Assembly (NCBI GenBank): GCA_017562135.1 | Contig: QEYB01000239.1 | Location: 1 to 32,309, forward strand | DNA length: 32,309 nucleotides | Reading direction: 5' to 3' | DNA from: Dipylidium caninum | Taxonomy: Eukaryota; Platyhelminthes; Cestoda; Cyclophyllidea; Dipylidiidae | Part shown: piece after piece, positions 23,609 to 32,309 of the stretch | Layout of the letters: each line of letters begins with the position of its first letter | Position numbering within the stretch: the stretch's first letter is position 1 | Made by a program: the position numbers and the translations under genes | The notes under the pieces: generated by a model | What the model saw: only the letters and a program-made list of their open reading frames with translations | Database searches by the model: none | What the model was told of the DNA's origin: nothing

Positions 23609-24984
23609 ATGAGTCCATTTCAACTAGTAGGCAAGAGGATTTTCCATCAGGTTTTCGGCGAAAAATTCAATTAAATGGCATAAGAACATGGAAAACTGTA
23701 AGAAATGGGCAAGAAGGGTACCTTGCACATTGCAATGCCCCTCTCTCAGTCACATTTTAATACAGAAGAAGCAAAATCACCTGTTCCATAGTTTCCAACC
23801 TAATAGGAGATCGCCTTGGGTAAATACACATGCTTCAATGGCAAGTATATTTAATTGATGCATTATAAATGAGCACGAGGTGAAGGAGCATGTCACCGTT
23901 CTGTTTATCATCCCGGTGGGCAGAAGGATTTCCTTCTTATTCAGTCTCAACATTGACAGAGCATTTTCTCCGCTTTCCTTGAATTAAGAGGGATCCTCCG
24001 ACAAGTCACACCCTCTGACGAGGCCCAAATTGCCTTATGACCGACCCGAAGACCACTTCCGCCGAGGGAAAGAGGATCCAAATCTCGATTTCGGACGTCC
24101 CTTAAACCTAATGGATCCGCTTGGCCAAACCCAACGAGGTCTTCAAGTTTCAGCACTCCCAACTCGTTCCACGGCATTCATTGCGCGGGGATGAAAACAC
24201 CCAAGTAGGAGGGGTTTTCACCTGCACCTCGTCGACACATATTCCCAAGGCGCGTTTCAGCTATTCGCCTCTTGTTTACCCGTGTAATTTTAGTTTCTTT
24301 TAATGAGAGGATTCGTACTTTCTTGGGATTCTCAATTTACACCCCTCAACTTCTTGGCGAGTAATTTACTCGGGCTTGAGAGCGTCTGCTAAAAATGCCA
24401 TAAGGCATTTGCTCTGCAATGGCCTCTGGGGAGTTGGAGAAATCTCCAAAAGAGGACTTAGAACTCCACCTCTGATCAGGAGATATTTTCGTCGAGTCGA
24501 AGACTACCAGGTTGCCATACTTGCTTCTCAGCTCTTTCTGTTGTTAACTCATCATCTTTTCTCTAGCAATAAACACTCTCTGAGGTGCAAATCTGCTATG
24601 TGGCAGGAAGAATGGTCAGAGAATTCTCATTTTTAACTTTTGACACCGGCTGAATAGGTGGTCATGGTTGGAGGTGGGAGAAATGTCATCGGGATTGTCG
24701 GGGACGCAGGGATTATGTGGAGACACCGCGGTAACGTGAGACGAGTGATGTCGACAAACACAAACAGGCAGCGGCTTGATCCAATGGAACCAATTGTCCT
24801 CTTTTGTGGCGCCCCTACCCTTGGAGGTGAGACAGTGGGGAACTAAAACAGGAATGACGGAGGCGTTGGCGGATCTTCACCTGGTCCACAGTATCACCAA
24901 GAAGGACTCACCTCTAGATCCCTCGAAAGTAACTCACATTGCCTGCCAGACTTTCTTTTCCTGACTCTAACAAGTGATTTTTAG
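23609..24984. other. Region without a confident gene
   Basis: Several 60-86 codon frames lie here on both strands, none with a clear family. The minus-strand frame at 23947-24177 includes DLDPLSLGGSGL, faintly like the DLDP-glycine tail of proteasome inhibitor PI31, but this is too little to call. Confidence 0.35.
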
Positions 24985-25139
24985 ATGGCTGGTGCTCTGC
25001 AGCAATTGGCGAGGAGTAACTACGTGGTCTTGGAATTTACTCGACTTTTTTCGTGGTTGGATCCACGACTCCAGGATCGAGTGGGAGGCGAAAATTTCCT
25101 TTACGACTCTGAACTTTCCAAATGGTTCACATTTCGCTT
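24985..25139 (+). CDS. Short unrecognised exon starting with ATG directly after an acceptor
   Basis: A pyrimidine-poor but plausible acceptor (gatttttag) is followed at once by ATG. The frame reads MAGALQQLARSNYVVLEFTR and continues LFSWLDPRLQDRV to about residue 51, with balanced composition typical of a globular or helical protein. A gtaggt donor at 25140 comes before the stop. The ATG immediately after AG would suit a spliced-leader acceptor or an intron in the 5' untranslated region. It lies about 190 bp upstream of the GALK2-like start. I do not recognise the protein, and joining it to the kinase is not supported. Confidence 0.4.
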
Positions 25140-25328
25140 GTAGGTGTGAGCCACGTGGATAAATTCACGTCACACACAGAGCTTGTAATGACAGGCTGAG
25201 TTTATCACAGGTCAACGCCGCGTCTCCAGGCGCCAATCGAGGCCGATCTCTCTACACACGACGCATTCAGACGCAACTGCACGGATATTTGGTAAACAAA
25301 CGAAGAGAAAACAACGGGCTTTGACACG

Positions 25329-25334
25329 ATGCTG
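25329..25334 (+). CDS. GALK2: GALK2-like exon 1: proposed six-base start exon (ATG CTG)
   Basis: ATGCTG is followed by a consensus gtaagt donor. The next acceptor (ttccttaattacag, ending 25544) is in phase 0 and gives MLPGYNIFEED, a sensible N-terminus. An upstream coding exon using another start cannot be excluded. Confidence 0.5.
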
Positions 25335-28300
25335 GTAAGTTGTCAATGGCTGCAAGACTTCGTCCTCCCCACTGCATCAGTCCTCATAAATCTCATTTTT
25401 ATCTGCAAATGCTCAACCTGCGCTCGTCCCTCTAATAGTTGCATACATCCCAGGGACAGGAAGTTTTGCTATCTGATGCCCCAGTGTATGCTTTCTTTCC
25501 TGTCCCGGGGCCATTTGTCACTGGTTGCAATTCCTTAATTACAGCCTGGATACAACATCTTTGAGGAGGATGCGACTACGAAAAGGCTGAGTGCTCTGCT
25601 AGTGGAGAGGTGTCCTGAGCTTCAACGGTGCGAATTTGTCGTCAGGGCTCCAGGTCGCGTTAATCTTATCGGTATGTGACCCAACCACAGGCGTGGCGGA
25701 TAGAAATGGTAGGAACAGGAGTGCTTTCATAACAGGTTGCACATTCACGTGTTGGCCTGAGGAATCGGCTTGTATGATCACAGAGTCATTCATTAATTTA
25801 TTTCAGCTCTAAGTTTTCCGTGCTTGGTCTGATTCGAAGTGCCCGTCAATTTAACATCTTAGCCATGAATAAAACCCACAAACTTAACAGACATTTGCAA
25901 AAATTTCGACGTTTACGTCGTGGTGGCTGCCTTTCTATACGGGCAGTTCGTAGTTGGGTGCCGATTGTTTCCCTTCTACTCCTTCTCCAATCGCAAGCCG
26001 TGAGGTTTCGCCTGTTCAGAAGCCAAAATCAACCACAATAGTCACCGCGTCGAGGTAAATCGCGTACATCTGTGCAATGCGGCTAATGGGGACGACATCC
26101 TACTTATGTAAATTAAAGTAGCATGCGCCTCCCCCGGAGCATTGACCCTACAATTCTATTGTAACGCACAATCCAACTCGTAATAGCACAATGAAGGAGT
26201 TGAAAGGAGGCATCTCACATTGGGCGACACGACAGCATGAGTAGGAGACCATCGGCATGGCCGGTTTTAATTATTCAAAGCCGTAAGGAAATTACGGATT
26301 GGCGGCTATGTATAACGATTCCGGTTGGTAGATACAAACGTTACTTAGATAAGTTGTCATCGACAGCAGAGTACGCAAAGTTTGACATCGCGGGAGGTGA
26401 GGAATTAGCTTTTATACCGTCACCGAGCTCTTTCGCACACTGACTTTGCGGGCGTGTTTGGCCGTGCAACGGAGAAATTGAGAAGCCTCGTCTGATAATT
26501 GCCGAGGGCGAAGTACACCATTTGTGCTTTGTAGGTGAGCACATCGACTACAGCGGCTACGCTGTACTCCCCATGGCACTCAGACAAGCTGTGTACATTG
26601 CCGTGGCCAGTCTTCCAGACATGTCTCCAGGGACTATTAAAATTCTTTCGGAGAACGTCGAGTTTGAGTGCGTAGTGGAGTTAATACGACACGTTGTGAG
26701 TGATGTCTTTCGTTGACAGACAAATTCTTTTTAGTCAGTACACATCTGGTATCGACGATGCGCTGCAATTTGCTCGCGAAGGTTCTTCCTCTCCTATCAA
26801 ATGGTACTACTACGTCCTGTGTGGACTGCGCGGCTTTTACGACTACGCAATTCAGCACTTTTCCGTGAGTTTAACCGCAAATCATCACATTTTCCTCCTC
26901 CCTAAAGGACGTGGGTCCAATGAACTAATCTGGCAATATCTAACTTTCTCCGCGATATTGAAGGCGCATTTAACGCCACGCTCAAGACCAAGCTGTTTCA
27001 CACTTTCTTTTCTCCACGCTATTGTCGAAGAAGTGGGTTTACAATGCATAGATGTGCTTATCACGGTTTAAATTGCACGGAGCTTCGTTTTTCACCATAG
27101 CGCTGGCCTCAGTCGAAAGCCCTATCAAGAAATTTGAGGAGCTATTGAGCTACACCTCAATAAACCGTATACGATGCGATCGTCTAAGGGCTTGTTAGTT
27201 CATCGCCACCGGATATACATTAGACGAGGGTTAAAAAAGGAATGCTTGTCTAGACCCATCCCACCTTGTTCAAGAACTCAGACACTCACTTGTTAACGAT
27301 CCAAGTTGGTACATCGTTCCATATACGTCTGGTACGGAAATGACCGGGTCGTTTAATTAAAATTCTTCAAATACTTTCTTAACAAGGCGTTATTTAGTTT
27401 TCCTGGGGCAAATTATCTGACAGTTGACCTGAGAATCTTAATGAAGTGAGTTATGTTGCCATTTACCCATTTTCTACACAGAATTGGGTTTTCCCCTCAC
27501 TGTGCCTTTTGGTGGGATACGGAGACGAGTCCGGCCTACCTACCAATGAGTGCCGGATTTGTCGAGCAGTAGTGCCATACATCGTCGTCGCCTCAGCCAT
27601 GGCTGTTATGCGAGCCTCCCACCACGTCAATCGAAGCCAGTTTAGTTGTCCTTTCATAAGTCATTTGTAATAACTAACTTCCTTACCTTTATCTGGCCGG
27701 CTTATCACCGTTGCAAAGGGTGATAAGCTCCCCTTTCCTCTACTAGCTTCAGAGTTGAAATTGACTAACAAAACAAAAGCTTGGACAGGAAATGTTTTTT
27801 ACCTGTTATTTATCACAATCGTTTTCACTCTCTAAACATCTTGCAACTATGGCATTTACAGTGGCCTTCAAATCATATAAAAATGCAGGACCTGGTAGCC
27901 AAAGCCGAAAATTCTATAAGAAATTCTCGAGGTCAAGATTCTCATAATGGCAGAGTAACATCTTTTTTTTGAAGTTTTTCTCTCGTATGGTTAACTTTAA
28001 GAAAAAGTAGAAACTAATTTGACAGTCCATTTATGAGTAAATATACTTAACTGTTCAAATATTTCACATTGAGTCGTACTCAATAATATACCAAAATCAT
28101 ATTCCACCAATTTACTAATACACCCGTGTTACTTAAGTTATTTTCAAAGTAGGACACCGTAAATACTTGCTGATCATCGTTTTCCGAAGTTGGGGGCCTA
28201 CTCTCTCGGCCGCGAAAATATCCAGACAGTACCACGAAGAGGGATGGGCCTTAAATTTGGATTTGTGCTACTCAATTGGGTTTTTTTTCCCAATCACGGT

Positions 28301-31300
28301 ACAGACCTTTGTTTTGAGCTGACCATCGTGCGCGAAATGCGAAAACTATGGTAGGAACCAAGGTGGTGGGAATGGAGTGAGGCGGCTTGCTCTGCTCGCA
28401 AACTCTCGGGGTAAATATACTTTCTTGTTTCGGGCGATCCCATTCCATGCATAGAGGAACCCCGTCAAAACGCGGGATAGGCGGAGAACACAATTCGCAG
28501 ACTAAATCTTATGTGACAAAGTTCATAAACTGAGTGTTTTAATAACTCGAAAAGTACCAAAACAACAATCACTCACAAAACGTGAATGAACATTTGTGCT
28601 ACCTCCATCTGAAAAGACTGGACTCAGCGTCTGGGATGATATTCACTCTAAACTTGCGCCTCTCATGAACCAAAGTATCATAAAAGAATAATGATGACTG
28701 GGTGGAGAACGAGAAGGGCCAAGCAGGCATAACCACAAAATACTATTTCTCCTGACGCCACATAAGCACTGCTCTCTACCCTTTTGCATACTTATCATGG
28801 ATTAACTCTATATTGTCGAAGTAGCTAAGTGACATACAAAGTGTCATCTCTTCAATGCACAGGCGATCCTGATTGAATTCAAAGCAGCACTCTCAAAACA
28901 GAGCCTGTGAATATACCGAAAGGTGGCGTTTTTTGTGTAGCCCGACTCTGGAGCCGTCTCAAACAAGGCCGCCACACCGGACTACAACACTCGTGTGGCA
29001 CAGATGGCAGGGAGCTGCCCAAGTTATTACTCTGTTTTCCATGGTTTCGTCTACTTAAAAGTGAAACTTTACTGCTTGTCAGGGACAGACAGTAAAATGG
29101 ATGACTAAGTGGAGGACGATGGGGCAAAGCAACGAGTAAATTTCCGCCTACCGCTCTTAAGATATATTAATCTACCTACGTCCTCCATTTTTATGGGCGA
29201 AATCTTAAATCACAATGTAGTCTGCATCTCCAATTAACTGAGCCACCTTCTTTTGCCTCGACACTGTTAGAGTTTTGTTAATCGTCCTCAAGATCGAGCG
29301 CAAGATGTACAAGCAGGGAGGTGACTCTCAGAGATGGCACAAGAGGGTACCAGTAAATCTCAGCCAGGTCAAATGCTTGGTCTTCGGGTCCCGTTTGGAC
29401 GTCGCCTTTCTCAGAGACCTCTGGTAAGATTTCACCGTAGTCCGACACGGCTGTACTGGGTAGATGATGAGGGAAAAATTGGCGGGATTAGAAGACTCAG
29501 ATGCCCAGAGTTAATCCAAAATTTCGTCAATCATTGCATTAATGACTATGCGGGTCTACCCTACGGTGACATTTCCATCCCCGTTTACATTGCGAGTGAT
29601 TTACGATAGCGCGAATTAAGAGTAGGACCGAGGGAAAAGGGCTGGCAAATCGAGAGCGGGGAAAATGCTTGTACAGAGATGATTCGTAGTAAATATTTGT
29701 TCGACTCCTATTGAATTAAATGGGACTGACAGCTTCGCATCCGTAAATACTCAGGTTTCCGACATAAATAATTAAACAAACGCTACGATAGTCTGGGCGT
29801 TTAAATCAGTTATATTTCCCGACAGTGGGGAGAGCGGTGAGCGGTTGCATTGGAGGTCCGAGATGCGGGTGGTGCTCTTACGCCCCTATTACGTCAGCCT
29901 CTGCAATCCCCATTCAGCAGGTTGCTTACCCTCGTGCCACTGAACGCGGCGACCTGGGAGCTCGAACTGATCCCTAGTCGGGCAGCTTATCCGAGACCAA
30001 CACTGAGAGTGAGTGTGCTGGTAAAATATCGCAAGACATCACATTCCGACTTTCAATGTCGTACGAAGTGGAGGACTTCCATGACTAGGATACTTTGGGA
30101 CAGCCTACCGCCCATTACACACCATTTTGCGTTCTTCATGTGCCCCCCACGCCCAAAGTACCACTGTGCTTCTAGCTCACTTTAAACCCTTCGCGGATGT
30201 GAGTGACATGACAGGCAAAAAAAAGAAGAAGATACATAGATATACTAGGTGAAAAAGTAGGTCAGAAGATGGAAGTTTGACACGATCACGAACTGAACGG
30301 CGAAAGTGAAGTTGTCGTACCACTTGACCTTTGCGAGGGGGAACGGGAAAGTTAGTCGTCCTACTGATGGTGCGTGATGCGTTGAGACTGGGCAGAACGA
30401 TGGGGCGCAGGTCACTCCACCAAGGCCGATGCTGTGACAGTCACGAGCACGCAAGCGTCCACCGCCAACAGGAAGCTCCTTCCGATCTGCCCACGAAGAA
30501 TTTATCATCCCAGACGAGTGTGTGGTTCAGGTCGACGAAAAGTAGAAAGTCCACTGACTTTTTGAGTCACTAACTGCCGTCTTTGTTCAGGTCTGCTACC
30601 GTTTTATTATTTGTCTAAATTGAGATTTGTTTTTGTTGCCTGTTCGGCGTCATTTCCGCTTTGTTTCTTAGAAAGAATGAAGTAAATGGGCTCGCTCTCC
30701 ACCGAGTTTTGTTCCTTGTTTGTCCCGCGGTCATAAGCGGTAGAAAGGGATGGTCCGATGCAGTTGAATAGCTGAATGAGTCACAGGAGAGCACAAGTAG
30801 GAAAGAAATGGTGCCAGAGCGGCGCGGAGAACATGGGAATCGATGGCGTATGCCAAAACAGGTACACTACCACTGATGTAATCAACAATGTGAGGCTCCT
30901 ACATTACGTCTTTTGTTATCAGAGTAATTCGTGATTTCTGCGTCTTAAGACCGGAGTGTTTGCCTGTAAACCTCACCTCGACCCGCGCTCCTTCTTCCAC
31001 CCTGCTGTGGTTAGCCTCCGCCCACTGGCCCGAGAGCTCCAACGGGCCAGACTGGGGGTAACTTCGGTCACGGGCCAAGGCGAAAGTGCATGGTGATCGC
31101 CACTTTGCGCGGCCGAGGCAACATAGGTACGGCACGTTAAATTACGGCCGCGAAGTCGAGCCCCGTGCTACAGATGTCTGCGGTGTTTGTATTTACATCA
31201 CATTTAAAATATGTCACTAAATACACAATCACGGCCCATTATTCGATATCGACCATCATGAACTATTTCACTAGGCACGTTCTCGCCCGTCGCGCTAGCG

Positions 31301-31526
31301 CATTGTTATTTCGAGGCGCACGAGTTCCTTTGAGTTTGCACGACTCTGTGCACAACCGACAAGGTGCGTTGAGAAGCGACAGAGCTGATGAGGCAACGAA
31401 ATTCCTTCGGACGCCATCGAGGAAGACCACTAATGAACCTATGTCTATCGCAGTCCTGCCCGCGATCTGTAACGACTGTTATCTTAGCCCTGAACTCGAT
31501 CTTCTAGTTCAGATTTGTCCGCGGTA
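25329..31526 (+). CDS. GALK2: GALK2-like N-acetylgalactosamine kinase gene (multi-exon, 3' end incomplete)
   Basis: This is a GHMP-superfamily sugar kinase that transfers phosphate from ATP to C1 of GalNAc or galactose in the cytosol, feeding UDP-sugar synthesis. The GEHIDYSGY and VLPMA sequences favour the GALK2 branch over GALK1, which has GEHTDYN. Recognised exons are 25329-25334, 25545-25671, 26535-26695, 26739-26864, 27482-27639, 28305-28410, 28863-29060 and about 31274-31526. The segment for about 80 middle residues between the last two was not placed. Neither was the C-terminal exon with the third GHMP motif (GSRLTGAGWGG in relatives), which may lie beyond the window. Exons 1-4 are error-free. 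Exons 5 onward keep family residues but change frame repeatedly. Few amino-acid motifs are lost, so the gene may be intact in the organism and the sequence locally inaccurate; true decay is the alternative. Confidence 0.9.
25545..25671 (+). CDS. GALK2: GALK2-like exon 2 with VVRAPGRVNLIG
   Basis: The exon is 127 bp: 42 codons and one base. It encodes PGYNIFEEDATTKRLSALL... and ends FVVRAPGRVNLIG, the conserved substrate-side segment at the start of the kinase fold. The donor is gtatgt. The split Gly codon joins exactly to GEHIDY in exon 3. Confidence 0.93.
26535..26695 (+). CDS. GALK2: GALK2-like exon 3 with the sugar-binding GEHIDY motif
   Basis: Acceptor tttgtag, then GEHIDYSGYAVLPMALRQAV, the galactokinase signature region that binds the sugar. 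The exon continues through a variable segment to ...LIRHV and a strong gtgagt donor at 26696 in phase 0. There are no breaks. Confidence 0.95.
26696..26738 (+). other. 43-bp intron of the GALK2-like gene
   Basis: Consensus gtgagt donor and a tagtcag acceptor. Removing exactly 43 bp keeps phase 0 and joins RHV to YTSGIDDALQF. An alternative acceptor four bases upstream (tttttag) would break the frame. The retained intron would bring a stop, so splicing is required. Confidence 0.8.
26739..26864 (+). CDS. GALK2: GALK2-like exon 4
   Basis: A 126-bp exon, phase 0 at both ends. It encodes WYYYVLCGLRGFYDYAIQHF, matching the W-x-N/Y-YxLCGLKG segment of GALK2 proteins. The donor is gtgagt. This is the last exon that reads without error. 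Confidence 0.93.
27482..27639 (+). CDS. GALK2: GALK2-like exon 5 with the ATP loop, frame-broken
   Basis: Acceptor ctacacag. The exon carries GDESGLPTN, then the phosphate-binding loop SAGLSSSSA (GHMP motif 2), then IVVASAMAVMRASHHVN. To read this, one extra base must be skipped near 27546-27549, one T in 27558-27560 and the C at 27580, so the sum is +3 and the frame returns. More extra bases seem present near 27505-27520. The proposed donor is the gtttag at 27640. Confidence 0.82.
28305..28410 (+). CDS. GALK2: GALK2-like exon 6 with catalytic GGGMDQ region, frame-broken
   Basis: Acceptor cggtacag. Allowing single-base frame changes, the exon reads FELTICAKCENYVGTKGGGM and then an Asp/Glu-Gln-AACLLANSRG stretch, closely matching the [20 protein letters not shown] region of GALK2 relatives. 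The catalytic Asp of MDQ falls in a damaged stretch near 28373-28380. Extra G bases lie at about 28328 and 28350. The donor is gtaaat at 28411. Amino-acid conservation with so many indels in 106 bp suggests base-call errors. Confidence 0.78.
28863..29060 (+). CDS. GALK2: GALK2-like exon 7 (IEF-PL ... NKAAT segment), frame-broken
   Basis: Acceptor tgcacag. The pieces AILIEF, then EPVNIPKGGVFCVA, then SNKAATPDYNTRVAQ and a KLLL stretch correspond in order to IEFSPLRATDVKLPSGAVF...NKAATxxxNxRVxE of GALK2. At least three frame changes occur. The proposed donor is the gtgaaa at 29061. Confidence 0.78.
29061..31273. other. Unresolved part of the GALK2-like gene
   Basis: By comparison with GALK2, about 80 residues between exon 7 and the C-terminal exon should be encoded here. 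Weak hints are LLMVRDALRL near 30355-30385 (compare LLVTEDALH of relatives) and an open frame at about 29241-29429 ending in a gtaaga-type donor. Neither is secure. An open frame at about 30933-31100 also looks coding-like without a recognised relative. If indels are as dense here as in exons 5-7, exons would be hard to see by eye. Confidence 0.35.
31274..31526 (+). CDS. GALK2: GALK2-like C-terminal-region exon, frame-broken
   Basis: Pieces in order are a YFEAH(R)VLEFARLCA-like stretch near 31306-31352, matching HVYSEAARVLQFKKIC. An LMN piece follows near 31430. RDLYDCYLSPELDLLVQICP then lies near 31466-31520, matching [20 protein letters not shown]. Several frame changes are needed, including an extra A in the Tyr codon near 31474. 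The 5' limit is approximate. The open frame ends soon after the gt at 31527, the proposed donor. Confidence 0.72.
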
Positions 31527-32309
31527 TGTTTGAGTATGTTTTGGTGGTTCGTCACGACTAATGCGAGGCTTTTTCAAGTTCATTTAACTGCATAAGACGG
31601 TACTAATTGTCACTCCGGCCACGATCGCGTTCTAATTTCTGCATTTGTCAGAAGAGTAGGAAATGGCCCCTATGGCAGAACAATTGGAGCAATTTTACCG
31701 GCACAATAGTCGCTGCAGTTTTCGAGGGGATGCCTTTCCTTGAACATTGTTCGGCCTTCAATTCGGTGGATAAACCGCTGACTTGAAATGTGACCAAGTG
31801 GGAAATGGGTAGCCTTTTTACGCAGATTATCCGAAGGATGAAGCATGACTGTCACTTGCAAAAGGGAAATGAAGTCAGTGACTGGGTATGATGCTTCCTC
31901 CTTGATTACTGACAGCGAGAAACACAGTGTTAATGTCAACGTCATTTCGCATCTGACTATCTCTCTTGTCATTCCTCGCCTTAATATATTCTTTCTCTCT
32001 CCTGCTGGCATTCTGTAAATTTTGGTCCCTATTGCCATCGCCCGATCAATTTTTTATTGCTACCCAAGATGATCGAGTATGAGCCCGTTCGGATCGGGCA
32101 GGGTGTTGCGCTCATCATACGCTATCGTAACCCACGAGATGCACTGGAGAACTGGCATGCACCCTCGGGTACGGTACCATTCAATCCTTACATGGCGCGA
32201 TCTTAGAGCGGCACCTCCGTGCATCCACCGCCTCGATGATGGCAACAGCCATAACCCCGACCGCGGGCACCAGAGTCTCGATTACGGACCCTGAGGAATT
32301 TCCATCCCG
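31527..32309. other. End of window without a recognised exon
   Basis: The last galactokinase motif (GSRLTGAGWGG in relatives) is not clearly present. A sequence near 31545-31570 could be read as GSSRLMRGF, but this is too short and damaged to claim. No other gene is seen. Confidence 0.4.

Noticed and set aside
23947..24177. Minus-strand frame with DLDPLSLGGSGL, like the tail of proteasome inhibitor PI31
   Set aside because: The likeness covers about ten residues of a low-complexity tail, and no FP-domain exon was found upstream.
29500..29560. RCPELIQNFVNHC, like the [11 protein letters not shown] of GALK2
   Set aside because: The exon at 31274-31526 matches this region over a longer span with flanking residues.
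29850..30185. 111-codon frame with PLNAAT...IPSRAAY, like the PLRAT...LPSGAVF part of GALK2
   Set aside because: A much better match for that segment is the exon at 28863-29060, so this one is probably chance.

Overview
The window is animal (metazoan) nuclear DNA, probably from an invertebrate. Two split protein-coding genes of animal families can be recognised. No frame stays open far, introns are common, one is as short as 43 bp, microsatellites are abundant, and decayed mariner transposons are scattered through it. The compact small-intron style would suit a flatworm or another spiralian, but the sequence does not fix the taxon.

Layout. Positions 1-6.1 kb hold no gene I can recognise, only a G-quadruplex-like tract near 3.69 kb. 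Three decayed mariner transposases follow: one on the plus strand (about 6.11-7.10 kb) and two related copies on the minus strand (about 8.55-9.48 kb and 22.74-23.61 kb). Between those two copies lies a rhodopsin-class GPCR gene of the thyrotropin-releasing-hormone-receptor (TRHR) type, plus strand, with exons at 11331-12200 and 12811-13033 and a doubtful terminal exon at 14678-14910. A long inverted repeat begins in its first intron. The left arm (12603-14448) carries the GPCR exon for TM6-TM7 and its microsatellite-rich downstream DNA. The right arm (19827-21698) is the same block on the opposite strand, with a damaged copy of that exon. About 5.4 kb of unique, almost gene-free DNA separates the arms. 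Two short coding-like segments of unknown identity lie at 22.41-22.63 kb and 24.985-25.139 kb.

From 25.33 kb to at least 31.53 kb runs a GHMP-family kinase, GALK2-like (N-acetylgalactosamine kinase type). It has clear splice sites, the GEHIDY motif, an SAGLSSSSA-type ATP loop and a GGGMDQ-type catalytic motif. The final exon, with the C-terminal glycine-rich motif, was not found and may lie beyond the window.

The two genes show no functional link; one is a peptide-hormone receptor, the other a sugar kinase. The most informative feature is the pattern of damage. GALK2 exons 1-4 read perfectly, while exons 5 onward keep family residues but change frame every few tens of bases, mostly through extra bases. 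The right-arm GPCR exon copy shows the same insertion-rich damage, whereas other parts of the arms are identical. This looks more like patches of poorly corrected long-read sequence than biological decay, so both the inverted repeat and the broken frames need checking against raw reads. I found no previously undescribed biological system that I can defend.
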